A stretch of 64,000 bases of DNA from Paracoccaceae bacterium (GCA_020637675.1 JACKKD010000002.1:372001-436000); one strand, 5' to 3'; counted from the first letter of the stretch, positions 1 through 8,190 are shown. A program made the numbers and translations. Notes: generated by a model not told the origin, from the letters alone.

Positions 1-909
1 CATCGCGGCGGCGAAGAGCTGGGCCCGGGTCAGCCGGCGTTCACGCCGGGCCACCGGGTTCTCGTCGGCGGTCAGGCCCCAGCCCGCGTAGAACGGCTGG
101 CCGAAGACGCGGGGGCGATGGCCGGCGAGGATCGCCTCGAACCCCAACTGGGAGGAGACGGTATAGACCCCGACGGCCCCTTCCATCAGCCGCCAGGGCG
201 AGACGGGCGCATCAAGCAGCGTGATCCGGCCGTGCGCATGGCCCTCGTTGTAGTGCCCCGGCCGCTTGCCGGCAGCGGTCTCGGGATGGGACTTGATGAC
301 GACGCGGGCACCCGGGTGTTCCTCCTGCGCGAAGACCAGCATCTCGCGGAAGGTGGAGGCGGAGGCGCCGCCCCATTCGATCGAGGCATCGCCCTGGGTC
401 TGGTCGATCACCAGCACATAGCCCGGCGCCGGCACTGGCAGGGCCGGGTCGAAGGCGTTGTATTTCGACAGGTGCGCGGCGCGCAACCGCTCGATCCCGT
501 CGCGGGCGCGGGCAAGGACCGCGCCGTCGTCCAGAGGGGCGGTGGCCAGGATGCGTTCCAGCCGCGAGGGGTGGGAGGAGTCGAAATGCACGCCGAGATC
601 GTCGATCAGAAGGCCGAGCGGCGGACCGCCGCCATCGCGGCCCGGCCGGACAGAACGGAGGAAGGCGTCCTCCACCCGCACCACGGGCGTCTCCGTCCAT
701 TCCGAGACGGCCTCGCCACGGGGTGCGGTGGGGCTCCGGCCCCAGACACCGACGCGGTCCGCGGCGCCCGCAGGCTTGCCGAGCCGGAGGTCGTAGCCGG
801 CAAGGGTGAGGATGCGACGGATGCGCGGTTCGGTCAGGAAGCCGCCGGAGAACACGAACAGCCGCCGGGAAGCCTCGGCCGCGGCGGCATCGGCGGCGCC
901 CGCGGGCAT
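1..909 (-). CDS. kpsC: Capsule beta-Kdo transferase, KpsC family (partial)
   Basis: The first 303 residues of a KpsC-type capsule enzyme; the gene runs off the left edge. In this family KpsC and KpsS build the short poly-beta-Kdo linker on a phosphatidylglycerol lipid in the cytoplasm, on which the capsule chain is assembled. Visible family signatures are LFVFSGGFLTEPRIRRIL at about residues 17-34 and GQPFYAGWGL at about 270-279. Full KpsC is about 650-700 residues with two related halves, so roughly the first half is present. Its ATG shares a base with the TGA of the upstream export gene (TGATG), so the two are probably translationally coupled. Confidence 0.88.
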   Translation of the reverse strand, partial: MPAGAADAAAAEASRRLFVFSGGFLTEPRIRRILTLAGYDLRLGKPAGAADRVGVWGRSPTAPRGEAVSEWTETPVVRVEDAFLRSVRPGRDGGGPPLGLLIDDLGVHFDSSHPSRLERILATAPLDDGAVLARARDGIERLRAAHLSKYNAFDPALPVPAPGYVLVIDQTQGDASIEWGGASASTFREMLVFAQEEHPGARVVIKSHPETAAGKRPGHYNEGHAHGRITLLDAPVSPWRLMEGAVGVYTVSSQLGFEAILAGHRPRVFGQPFYAGWGLTADENPVARRERRLTRAQLFAAAM

Positions 910-2033
910 CAGTCGGCGACGTTCGACACCGATCGGGCGGAATTGGCCGCGCCCGTCAGTGCGGCGAGCGTCTTGTGCCACTGGACGTAGGGCGCCTCGG
1001 TGACATAGATCGTGTCGTCGTCGCGGATCATGAAGTCGCGCGCGTTGAAGATGCCCGATGGCTCGGTCAGGTCGAGCACATAGGCCATGCGGACCGGTCC
1101 CGCCAGATCGCCGCGGCCAAGCACCGCGTTGGCGATCTCGGGGGCCTCCTCGCGCAGGACGAAGACGCCGGTCGGGTCGGCGAAGTTGGTCGAGAGGCCT
1201 CCGACCTGGGCGATGGCCTCGACCGCCGAAAGCTCCTGCGTCTCGAACTGCACGCGGTGCTGCCCACCCGTTGCGCCAAGCGCGGTGAAGGCGCGCTGGT
1301 CTTTCTCGACGAGGATGATGTCGCCCGGTCTGAGCGCGATGTCGTAGCGCGGATCGTCGTAGAGATCGGTCAGCCAGACCGTGCTCGTATGCGTGCCGCG
1401 GGTGATGGTGATCTGGGCGATCTCGGGCTGGATCACCACGCCGCCGGCCCTGGCGATCATCGCCGCGAGCGTACGCGTCGGCCGCTCGATCGGATAGACG
1501 CCCTGGGCGCCGACGCCCCCCATGACCGAGACGGTCGCTCCGTCGCCGGCGAGCCGCGACACCGTGACCTGCGGGTCGGGCGTCTGGCTTTCGAGCTTGC
1601 CGGTAATGACCCGTCTCAGCGCCTCGGGCGTGTTGCCCGCGGCCTTGATCCGGCCTGCGTAGGGCACGAAGATGTAGCCGTCGCCGTCCACCTGCACCTG
1701 TTGCAGCGTGGTCGAGTTCAACCCCTGAGCGGCGAGAAGTCCGTTGTCGACGTTTTCCCAGACCGACAGGTTCAGCACGTCGCCCGGGCGGATATCGTCC
1801 GAACCGACGACGCCTGCTCCCAAGAAGCCGTTGGTGAAGCCGAGGGGCGGCACGACCGACGCCGCTCGGGCGACCTCGGCATCGACGCTGACGATGAATG
1901 CGTCTCCCGACTGTTCGACGGAACTCTTGTAGATTTCGCGCTTGCTGGGACCCGAGCGTGGCAGACCGCAAGACGCCAGAAGCGCCGCAACGGCCAATAG
2001 TGCCGCCCCACGCGCCCAGCGGGTCGAATACAT
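909..2033 (-). CDS. Outer-membrane polysaccharide export lipoprotein (Wza/KpsD type)
   Basis: A 374-residue export protein that would form the periplasmic/outer-membrane channel for capsule polysaccharide. The start at 2033 gives a short signal peptide with lipobox LLASC (Cys22), so the mature protein should be lipid-anchored. A polysaccharide-export domain follows (PGDVLNLSVWE near residue 85) and then beta-grasp SLBB-like repeats. The same frame could start 13 codons earlier, but that puts a charged stretch before the signal peptide. It lies between kpsS and kpsC in one minus-strand operon. A purine-rich AGAGGAG lies about 13 bases before the start, a little far for a ribosome binding site. 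Confidence 0.85.
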   Translation of the reverse strand: MYSTRWARGAALLAVAALLASCGLPRSGPSKREIYKSSVEQSGDAFIVSVDAEVARAASVVPPLGFTNGFLGAGVVGSDDIRPGDVLNLSVWENVDNGLLAAQGLNSTTLQQVQVDGDGYIFVPYAGRIKAAGNTPEALRRVITGKLESQTPDPQVTVSRLAGDGATVSVMGGVGAQGVYPIERPTRTLAAMIARAGGVVIQPEIAQITITRGTHTSTVWLTDLYDDPRYDIALRPGDIILVEKDQRAFTALGATGGQHRVQFETQELSAVEAIAQVGGLSTNFADPTGVFVLREEAPEIANAVLGRGDLAGPVRMAYVLDLTEPSGIFNARDFMIRDDDTIYVTEAPYVQWHKTLAALTGAANSARSVSNVAD

Positions 2034-2117
2034 CCTCACGCTCAGGCTCCTCTTGACGGGAAACTGCCTCAAGTCCGGACCGAGCCTAATGAAACCGCAG
2101 TGGCTTTTCCAGCGGTA

Positions 2118-3416
2118 CTATTGCGAGCGCGCCAACTGTTGCCGTGCTGCCGCTTTGCCCTCGACCAGCGCGTCGTAGGGATCGCGCGGCGCGAGGATCA
2201 TGTCGACGACCTGGCGGAGGAGGAATCGGCGCCCCTGCGCGGAGTAGAATCCGCCGGGGACCTGCGAGGTTTCCAAGAGATAATGGCGGTAGTCGCGGTA
2301 GGCGCGCTGGTCGGGCCGCTGCGGATCGGCGAAGAACTCCGGCAGCGTCTGGGAGGAGACGAATTCGGGCTTGGCGTAGACGGCGCGGCCGAAGGCGCGC
2401 AGCGGCAGACCGCGCCAGAGTACCTGCTGGCCGGCGGTCGAATTGACCGTCACCGCGCTCCGCGCCCCGTCAAGGAGCCGCGCAAGCTTGCCGCCGCGGA
2501 CAAGGTGGACGCGGTGTCCGATCCCCAGGCGGCGCGCGCCGTCGCGCACCGCTCCGCCGATGTTGGCGCGCCCGTCCTCCAGGGGATGGGCCTTGAAGAC
2601 GAGGTGGTGGTGCGGGGCCGCGCCGGCCGCGAAGCCGTCGAGGCAGAGCGTGATGAACTCGGTCATCGACCCGAAGTCGGAATGGGTCCGGAAGCTCGCG
2701 TCGTGTTCGAGCTGCAGAAGCACGAGGTGGTACGGAAAGGCGCCGCGGCGGATGCGCCAGGTCGCCAGCCGCCGTTCCAGCCGGTGCACCGGCATGAGGA
2801 GGAGCCGGCGAAGGTAGAGGCGGAACTCCTCCGTCACGCTCACGCCGCGGTGCGGTCGGAACCCGGCGTAGCCGCGGTTGAACGCGAGCACGAGGAAGTG
2901 ATAGAGCGCGCCATAGAAGATGTGCTCGCGCATGTCGCCCCAGTGCGCGGGGGCCTTCGGCATCTCCATCTCCGACCGCGCCAGCGCCGCGCGCATCCCC
3001 GCCACCGAAAGCGTCATCAGCCGGGAGTGTCCGTTCGATCCGCCGCGCTCGTAGGTCGCCCAGTAAGGCCTGAGATAGCCTTCCTCGAAGACATGCACGG
3101 TGATGCCGCGGGCCTTCGCCTCGCGGATCGCCTCGGCGTGGATCGGGCGGGCGTCGCCGTAGAGCACAAGGTCGGTGATCGCGAGCCGGTCGAGGTGGTC
3201 GGCGCAGGCGGCCGGCCAGTCCTCCGGCTGGCCGGTGTAGGGAAGATATCCCTCGCGGCCCCAGAAGACCTCGTCGCCCCTGTTGAAACCGACACGCCAG
3301 ACCTCGGCGCCGGCGGTTTCGAGCATCGCGCCAAGCTTGCGGAAGAACGGTCCGTGCGGACCCTGAAGCATCAGGACCCGGCGTGTCGTCCGGCCATGTC
3401 CCTCGGTGTCCTTCAC
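2118..3416 (-). CDS. kpsS: Capsule beta-Kdo transferase, KpsS family
   Basis: A 432-residue KpsS-type enzyme, partner of KpsC in making the Kdo linker of capsule glycolipid. The family start VLMLQGPHGPFFRKL is at about residues 14-28, followed by VWRVGFNRGDEVFW and the conserved VFEEGYLRPYW near residue 105. The start is uncertain. I chose the GTG at 3416 because GGAGG lies just upstream; an ATG at 3473 would add 19 residues with no family likeness and a poor binding site. It is the first gene of the capsule operon (kpsS, export lipoprotein, kpsC), transcribed away from ribE. Confidence 0.85.
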   Translation of the reverse strand: MKDTEGHGRTTRRVLMLQGPHGPFFRKLGAMLETAGAEVWRVGFNRGDEVFWGREGYLPYTGQPEDWPAACADHLDRLAITDLVLYGDARPIHAEAIREAKARGITVHVFEEGYLRPYWATYERGGSNGHSRLMTLSVAGMRAALARSEMEMPKAPAHWGDMREHIFYGALYHFLVLAFNRGYAGFRPHRGVSVTEEFRLYLRRLLLMPVHRLERRLATWRIRRGAFPYHLVLLQLEHDASFRTHSDFGSMTEFITLCLDGFAAGAAPHHHLVFKAHPLEDGRANIGGAVRDGARRLGIGHRVHLVRGGKLARLLDGARSAVTVNSTAGQQVLWRGLPLRAFGRAVYAKPEFVSSQTLPEFFADPQRPDQRAYRDYRHYLLETSQVPGGFYSAQGRRFLLRQVVDMILAPRDPYDALVEGKAAARQQLARSQ

Positions 3417-3575
3417 TTTCCTCCATCCCCACAGCTCCTTGTGGCTTGCCGTGCGGGGGTTGTCACGTGCCATCGCGCCATATCGCATCGCTTTGGCAGG
3501 ACTGTGGCAGGGGCGGCGCGCGCCCTTGCGACGTCGCGCGGCCGGGGGTAGGCAGGTGGAAAGAGGAGGTCCGCT
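3417..3575. other. Divergent spacer between kpsS and ribE
   Basis: This 159-base spacer must hold promoters for the capsule operon (minus strand) and the riboflavin operon (plus strand). I looked for an FMN riboswitch before ribE and do not see its conserved core; the spacer is also short for one plus a promoter. GGAAAGAGGAGG lies just before the ribE ATG and serves as its ribosome binding site. Confidence 0.5.
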
Positions 3576-4178
3576 ATGTTCACCGGGATCATCACTGACG
3601 TGGGCGAGGTTCTCGCGCTCGATCAGGCGGGCGATCTTCGCGCGCGAATCGCCACGCATTTTCCCGTGGCCGGGATCGACATCGGCGCCTCCATCGCCTG
3701 CGACGGGGTCTGCCTGACGGTGGTCGCCGTTGGCGAGCATCCGCGCGGCTGGTTCGACGTGCAGATATCGGCCGAGACGGTGTCCAAGACCAACCTCGGC
3801 GGCTGGCATGCGGGCAAGCGGCTCAACCTCGAACGTGCGCTGAAGGTGGGCGACGAACTGGGCGGCCACATCGTGTCCGGCCATGTCGATGGCGTGGCCG
3901 AGATCGCGGCCATGCGCGACGAAGGCGACAGCACCCGCTTCACCTTCTGCGCGCCCGTGGCGCTCGCCGGGTTCATCGCGCCCAAGGGGTCGGTCGCGCT
4001 GAACGGCACCTCACTCACGGTGAACGAGGTCGCCGGGGCGGAGTTCGGCGTGAACATCATCCCCCACACCAAGGCGGTGACGACCTGGGGCGAGGCCAGG
4101 GTCGGCGACCGGGTCAATATCGAGATCGACACGCTCGCACGTTATGTCGCGCGGCTCAGGGACTGGTCCGGGGCATGA
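3576..4178 (+). CDS. ribE: Riboflavin synthase alpha chain
   Basis: A 200-residue riboflavin synthase, which dismutates two 6,7-dimethyl-8-ribityllumazine molecules into riboflavin and the pyrimidine precursor. It has the two lumazine-binding repeats of the family: the first opens with MFTGIITDVGEV, the second carries SGHVDGV and LNGTSLTVNEV (about residues 105-155). Length matches the family. The ATG has a strong GGAGG site upstream. Its TGA overlaps the ATG of the next gene (ATGA), the first link of a riboflavin operon that also holds ribBX, ribH and nusB. Confidence 0.95.
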   Translation: MFTGIITDVGEVLALDQAGDLRARIATHFPVAGIDIGASIACDGVCLTVVAVGEHPRGWFDVQISAETVSKTNLGGWHAGKRLNLERALKVGDELGGHIVSGHVDGVAEIAAMRDEGDSTRFTFCAPVALAGFIAPKGSVALNGTSLTVNEVAGAEFGVNIIPHTKAVTTWGEARVGDRVNIEIDTLARYVARLRDWSGA

Positions 4179-4777
4179 CACGGGCGGGCGCCGGCCGGGG
4201 ACACAACGGCGGCCCGACGGTGGAGCCCGCCTCCGCCTGGCGGCGGTATTGCTGGCAGGCTGCGCGTGCGGCGCTTCTGCCGAAGCTGCCCATCGAGATC
4301 GTGCGCCTTCAGGTACGGCGCGCCGCCGAAATCGGCCTCGACTACCGAACCTATGCCGGCGTGCGCGCGACGACGGGGCATGACCTCGTGGCCTTCCTTT
4401 TCTCGACCAACGCGCTCCGCCTCCTGCGTGACGGCGACCGGCTGGCGGCCGGGGATGCCGAAAAGCTTGCGGGCCTGCGCCACATCCGACGGCTCGTGGC
4501 GACGCAACCGCCGCTCGACCCCGGGCGCATCCGTCGGGCCCTTGAGGGGCAGGGCGTCGCGGTCGACGCCGCGGCCCGCGCGCCGGGACTTAAGGACGGC
4601 TGGGGCGAGACGCGCGCCGCACTCGCCGTCCTTCTGGCCGAGATCCGCGCACCCGCTGACCGGGTGCTCCTGGTCGGGGAAACCGCGCTGGAACGCGAGT
4701 GGGTCGGCGCGGCGCGGCTGGCGGGGTTCCTGCCCGGCGACCGCTACTTCGGCCGCCCCGGCACTGTTCGGGGCTGA
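4175..4777 (+). CDS. Conserved protein of unknown function in the riboflavin operon
   Basis: A 200-residue soluble, arginine-rich protein with no domain I recognise. It starts with a GHNGGPT segment (residues 9-15), then WRRYCWQAARAALLPKLP and a region with DYRTYAGVRATTGHDLVAFLFS. No signal peptide or membrane segment is seen. Coupling to ribE by ATGA, and ribBX 71 bases downstream, put it firmly inside the riboflavin operon. From memory, similar proteins sit in the same place in other Rhodobacterales. A role in flavin synthesis, handling or an unidentified step is plausible from context only. Confidence 0.75.
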   Translation: MTRAGAGRGHNGGPTVEPASAWRRYCWQAARAALLPKLPIEIVRLQVRRAAEIGLDYRTYAGVRATTGHDLVAFLFSTNALRLLRDGDRLAAGDAEKLAGLRHIRRLVATQPPLDPGRIRRALEGQGVAVDAAARAPGLKDGWGETRAALAVLLAEIRAPADRVLLVGETALEREWVGAARLAGFLPGDRYFGRPGTVRG

Positions 4778-4848
4778 ACAGCGCCTCCGCACTGGCAAAC
4801 CCCGGCCGCTTGGGCTATCGCGGGCAGGAACAAGCCGGAACCGCAGCC

Positions 4849-5955
4849 ATGACCGATCCTCTCGACGATCTGACACGCGCCATCTCTCCCACCGAGGAGA
4901 TCATCGACGAGGCGCGCAACGGGCGCATGTTCATCCTGATCGACGAGGAGGACCGCGAGAACGAGGGCGACCTCGTGATCCCCGCGCAAATGTGCACGCC
5001 CAATGCGATCAACTTCATGGCGACCCACGGGCGCGGTCTCATCTGCCTCACGCTCACCTCGCAGCGGATCGACGCGCTCGGCCTCTCGCTGATGTCGACC
5101 AAGAACTCCTCGCGTCACGAGACGGCCTTCACCGTCTCGATCGAGGCGCGCGAGGGGGTGTCCACCGGCATCTCGGCCCATGACCGGGCGCTGACCGTCG
5201 CCGTGGCGATCGACCCGACGAAGGGGCCGGCCGACATCGCGACGCCCGGCCACATCTTCCCCCTGCGGGCGCGGGACGGTGGCGTGCTCGTCCGCGCCGG
5301 CCATACCGAGGCCGCGACCGACATCGCGCGGCTCGCCGGCCTCAACCCCGCCGGAGTGATCTGCGAGATCATGAACGAGGACGGCACGATGGCGCGGCTG
5401 CCCGACCTCGTCGGCTTCGCGCAGCGGCACGGGCTCAGGATCGGCACGATCACCGATCTCATCGCCTACCGCCGTCGCCATGACAACCTCGTGCGCGAGA
5501 CGCTGAGGAAAACCGTCACCTCGGCCCATGGCGGCGACTGGACGATGCGCATCTTCACCGACGTGACCGAGGGAACCGAGCATGTCGTGCTGACCAAGGG
5601 CGACATCACCACGCGCCAGCCGGTTCTCGTGCGCACCCATGCGCTGAACGTGCTGGAAGACGTGCTGGCGCTCGGTCCCGCGCCGGAGGGAGAACTGGCG
5701 CGCGCCATGAAGATCATCGCCGAGGAGGGGCGGGGCGTGGTCTGTCTCTTCCGCGATCCGCAGGCCAAGCTTCTGGCCGAGGACGAGGACGACGGGCCGC
5801 GTACGGTCAAGCAGACCGGGCTCGGTGCGCAGATCCTCTCCTCTATGGGCCTTAAACAACTGATCCTGCTGACAGATTCGCCGCTCACCCGCTATCTCGG
5901 GCTCGATGCCTACGACCTCCACATCGCTGGCACGCGGCCCATTACGAAAGGCTGA
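4849..5955 (+). CDS. ribB: 3,4-dihydroxy-2-butanone 4-phosphate synthase with degenerate GTP cyclohydrolase II domain (RibBX type)
   Basis: A 368-residue two-domain protein. The N-terminal DHBP synthase domain turns ribulose 5-phosphate into the four-carbon unit of riboflavin; DEEDRENEGD (residues 32-41), SRHETAFTVSIEARE and RAGHTEAATD are present. From about residue 220 it continues as a GTP cyclohydrolase II-like domain, but the zinc-binding cysteine cluster (C-x10-C-x-C type) is absent: the matching region reads VRTHALNVLEDVLALG, and the only later Cys is in GVVCLF. So this is the RibBX architecture, and GTP cyclohydrolase activity is probably supplied elsewhere. The ATG at 4849 was chosen because the family start MTDPLDDL begins there. 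Confidence 0.92.
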   Translation: MTDPLDDLTRAISPTEEIIDEARNGRMFILIDEEDRENEGDLVIPAQMCTPNAINFMATHGRGLICLTLTSQRIDALGLSLMSTKNSSRHETAFTVSIEAREGVSTGISAHDRALTVAVAIDPTKGPADIATPGHIFPLRARDGGVLVRAGHTEAATDIARLAGLNPAGVICEIMNEDGTMARLPDLVGFAQRHGLRIGTITDLIAYRRRHDNLVRETLRKTVTSAHGGDWTMRIFTDVTEGTEHVVLTKGDITTRQPVLVRTHALNVLEDVLALGPAPEGELARAMKIIAEEGRGVVCLFRDPQAKLLAEDEDDGPRTVKQTGLGAQILSSMGLKQLILLTDSPLTRYLGLDAYDLHIAGTRPITKG

Positions 5956-5958
5956 CCC

Positions 5959-6510
5959 ATGGCCGGATCCGAAGCCCATTACACGCTGCCGCTGCCGGTC
6001 TTCGACAAGCCGGTGAAACTGCTGATCGTCGTCGCGCCCTATTACCGGGACATCGCCGACAATCTCGTCGCCGGGGCGCGGGCCGTGGCCGCGAGGGCCG
6101 GCGCCGCAGCCGATCTGGTGGAGGTGCCGGGTGCGCTGGAAATCGCGCCGGCGATAGGCATGGCCTTCCGCATGGCCGACTACGACGGTTTCGTGGCGCT
6201 CGGCTGCGTCATCCGGGGCGAGACGACGCATTACGACACGGTCTGCAACGACAGTTCGCGCGGCCTGACGCTTCTGGGATTGAACGGCGCCTGCATCGGC
6301 AACGGCATCCTGACGGTCGAAAACCGCGACCAGGCCGTCGTGCGCGCCGAGCCCGCGGGCCAGGACAAGGGGGGTGGCGCGGCGGCGGCGGCGCTGCACC
6401 TCGTCGCACTTTCCCGCAAATGGGCGCGCCAGACGAAGGGGATCGGCTTCAAGCCCGCGGGCGAGGAGTTCCGCATCGCCAGCGCCGCCGGAGGCACGGA
6501 GAGGCCATGA
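5959..6510 (+). CDS. ribH: 6,7-dimethyl-8-ribityllumazine synthase
   Basis: A 183-residue lumazine synthase, which condenses the DHBP four-carbon unit with the ribitylaminouracil; riboflavin synthase then uses the product. The catalytic segment GETTHYD is at residues 87-93 (His91), with EVPGALEIAP at 55-64 and NGILTVEN at 115-122. It starts 3 bases after ribBX and ends in an ATGA overlap with nusB. The C-terminal 20 residues after the core are longer than in minimal family members. Confidence 0.95.
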   Translation: MAGSEAHYTLPLPVFDKPVKLLIVVAPYYRDIADNLVAGARAVAARAGAAADLVEVPGALEIAPAIGMAFRMADYDGFVALGCVIRGETTHYDTVCNDSSRGLTLLGLNGACIGNGILTVENRDQAVVRAEPAGQDKGGGAAAAALHLVALSRKWARQTKGIGFKPAGEEFRIASAAGGTERP

Positions 6511-6986
6511 CCGGAGACCGCAAGCCCTCGGCGGCCGAACACCGCCGGATGCGTTCGGCCGCCCGGCTCTACGCCGTGCAGGCGCTCTTCCAGATGGAGG
6601 CCGCGGGCCAGACCGCCGAGAAGGTCGCGCGCGAATTCGAGACGCACCGCTTCGGCGCGATCTACGACGAGGACGAGATGTCCGAGGGCGATCCCGATCT
6701 CTTCCGCCGGCTGGTGGGCGAGGCGGTCAACTGGCAGGCGAAGATCGACCAGATGACCGACCGCGCGCTGGTGGCGAAATGGCCGATCGACCGGATCGAC
6801 CCGGTCCTCAGGGCGCTTTTCCGGGCGGCAGGGGCCGAGCTGCTCGATCCCGCCACCCCGCCCAAGGTCGTCATCACCGAATTCGTCGATGTCGCCCGCG
6901 CCTTCTTCCCCGACGGGCGGGAGCCGAAGTTCGTCAACGCCGTGCTCGACCACATGGCGCGCGAGGCGCGGCCCGAGGCGTTCTGA
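6507..6986 (+). CDS. nusB: Transcription antitermination factor NusB
   Basis: A 159-residue all-helical NusB protein. With NusE (S10) it binds boxA in rRNA leader transcripts and builds the antitermination complex. RSAARLYAVQALFQMEAAG (residues 15-33) is the typical N-terminal helix, and KVVITEFVDVARAFF the conserved C-terminal helix. It follows ribH with an ATGA overlap, a ribH-nusB arrangement found in many bacteria. Confidence 0.94.
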   Translation: MTGDRKPSAAEHRRMRSAARLYAVQALFQMEAAGQTAEKVAREFETHRFGAIYDEDEMSEGDPDLFRRLVGEAVNWQAKIDQMTDRALVAKWPIDRIDPVLRALFRAAGAELLDPATPPKVVITEFVDVARAFFPDGREPKFVNAVLDHMAREARPEAF

Positions 6987-7077
6987 GCAAGGCGCCGCCG
7001 ATCGCGCGGCTGCGACGCTTCGACACTGGCGGCGGCTCCTCTGCGCCCCTATTCTTTGCCCAACCGAGGAGCCGCCC

Positions 7078-7401
7078 ATGCCCGATCTTGTCCGTCTCTA
7101 CATCCGCAACGTGCTCATCGGGTTCGCGCTTTCAGCGGTCTTCGTCGGCGCGCTTCTGGGGCTCAACGTGGCGAACCTCTGGCACCTCGTCTCCACCTCG
7201 CCGATGGGCTGGGTCGCGGGCCTGATGCTCTTCGTCTTCAACGGCATCGTCTTCGCCGGCGTCCAGTTCGGCATCGTGATCATGCGGATGGAGGACAAGG
7301 GCGGCGACGGCGGGCGCGGCAGGAGAATGCCGGTCGGGCCGGCGGTGCCCGCGCTCGCCCATGCCACCGTCGGCACGCGCAGGGCGCAGCGCCGCGACTG
7401 A
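7078..7401 (+). CDS. Small two-helix membrane protein of unknown function
   Basis: A 107-residue protein with two clear membrane segments (about residues 11-32 and 43-65) and a basic cytoplasmic tail. ACCGAGGAGC gives a good ribosome binding site 7 bases before the ATG. I recognise no family; from memory such proteins are conserved among Rhodobacteraceae at this place. It ends just before the 6S RNA candidate. Confidence 0.75.
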   Translation: MPDLVRLYIRNVLIGFALSAVFVGALLGLNVANLWHLVSTSPMGWVAGLMLFVFNGIVFAGVQFGIVIMRMEDKGGDGGRGRRMPVGPAVPALAHATVGTRRAQRRD

Positions 7402-7429
7402 TCGCTCACGGGTCTGTCGGGCTGAGGGG

Positions 7430-7592
7430 GCGGCGGGAACCGCGGCAACCGTGGAAGCGTGTTTTTCCCGAGAGCCTGGCTTGACCAGGTGGGCGCCAGA
7501 TACCGGGACCACGGTCCCGGCAGAGCCAGCTCCCTCGGAAGAGATTATCGGCCACTGGAAAAGGGCCTCTCACGCGAAGGGCAGAACCCGCC
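7430..7592 (+). ncRNA. ssrS: 6S RNA (candidate)
   Basis: A non-coding stretch that folds as a long rod like 6S RNA. GGCGGG (7432-7437) pairs with CCCGCC (7587-7592), GCGTG (7457-7461) with CACGC (7571-7575). A large open bubble follows (T-rich 5' side, purine-rich 3' side to about 7570), then CCGAG/CTCGG, CTGGCT/AGCCAG, and a terminal hairpin CCGGGAC/GTCCCGG (7503-7519). 6S RNA mimics an open promoter and holds sigma-70 RNA polymerase in stationary phase. The next gene looks like SalM, the membrane protein I recall as co-transcribed with 6S RNA in Rhodobacter sphaeroides, which supports the call. The ends are estimates. Confidence 0.7.
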
Positions 7593-7745
7593 ACTGACCA
7601 ATCTAGGACCGGCGGGGTGCGACCGCAAGGGCGGAGCGGACCGAACGCGCATGGTCAGGATTCCCTGACTGTTTGTGCGCAAACGGTCGTGTTACCTGCC
7701 CGCCGCCGGGGTCCGACCCGGCGTCATTTTCGGAAAGTCATCATC
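7593..7745 (+). promoter_or_regulatory. Spacer with two inverted repeats between 6S RNA and salM
   Basis: Two short inverted repeats lie here: GTCAGG/CCCTGAC near 7652-7669 and GTTTG-TGCG-CAAAC near 7672-7685. They could be an operator, a processing site for the 6S transcript, or a weak terminator. I see no T-run after either. A separate salM promoter cannot be placed with confidence. Confidence 0.35.
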
Positions 7746-8144
7746 ATGAAAGGCATTGGCCTCCTCTTCTTCGCCTCGGGCGCAATTTACGGCATGGGCG
7801 GCATGGCGCTCGGCATCTGGATGGGCACGGCGCACGACTTCACGCTCGCCCCGGCCCACGCGCACCTCAACCTTCTCGGCTTCGTCACTATGTCGCTGAT
7901 GGGCGTCTTCTACCACGTCACGCCTTCGGCGGCCCACCGCTTCCTCGCGCGGCTGCATTTCGGCTTGGCGACGCTCGGGGTCTGGCTGATGGTGCCGGGC
8001 ATCGCGCTTTCCGTGACGGGCGGCAACCCGGGAATGGCCATCGTCGGCTCGCTCCTGACGGCGGCGGCGATGCTCACGTTCCTTGTCAACCTTGCGCTCA
8101 CGGCGTTCGGACCGGTGCGCGGCGCCCGCGCGCTGCCCTGCTGA
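7746..8144 (+). CDS. Four-helix membrane protein, SalM-like
   Basis: A 132-residue protein with four predicted membrane helices and a conserved PAHAHLNLLGF segment after helix 1 (about residues 37-47), plus a second histidine in GVFYHVTPSA. It resembles a minimal quinol- or heme-copper-oxidase-like four-helix unit, but no cofactor is demonstrable. Its place behind a 6S RNA matches salM of Rhodobacter sphaeroides, reported as a salt-stress-related membrane protein. The ATG at 7746 is the only start that gives a clean first helix. Confidence 0.75.
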   Translation: MKGIGLLFFASGAIYGMGGMALGIWMGTAHDFTLAPAHAHLNLLGFVTMSLMGVFYHVTPSAAHRFLARLHFGLATLGVWLMVPGIALSVTGGNPGMAIVGSLLTAAAMLTFLVNLALTAFGPVRGARALPC

Positions 8145-8164
8145 CCGGCATGGGCTGGACAAAT

Positions 8165-8179
8165 GTTCACACAATGTTC
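8165..8179 (+). promoter_or_regulatory. LexA (SOS) box, GTTC-N7-GTTC
   Basis: Two exact GTTC repeats separated by seven bases (8165-8168 and 8176-8179). This is the direct-repeat LexA operator known from Rhodobacter and other alphaproteobacteria. It ends 11 bases before the mmcB start codon, where bound repressor would block transcription or translation start. MmcB of Caulobacter is an SOS gene, so site and gene agree. Confidence 0.88.
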
Positions 8180-8190
8180 ATAGTCCGCCC

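Noticed and set aside
3417..3575. FMN riboswitch expected before the riboflavin operon
   Set aside because: Conserved core segments of the element are not visible and the divergent spacer is too short.
7430..7592. Cobalamin riboswitch, because of a GCCACTG-like segment
   Set aside because: The rest of the B12 box and its stems are missing, while the rod-like pairing fits 6S RNA better.
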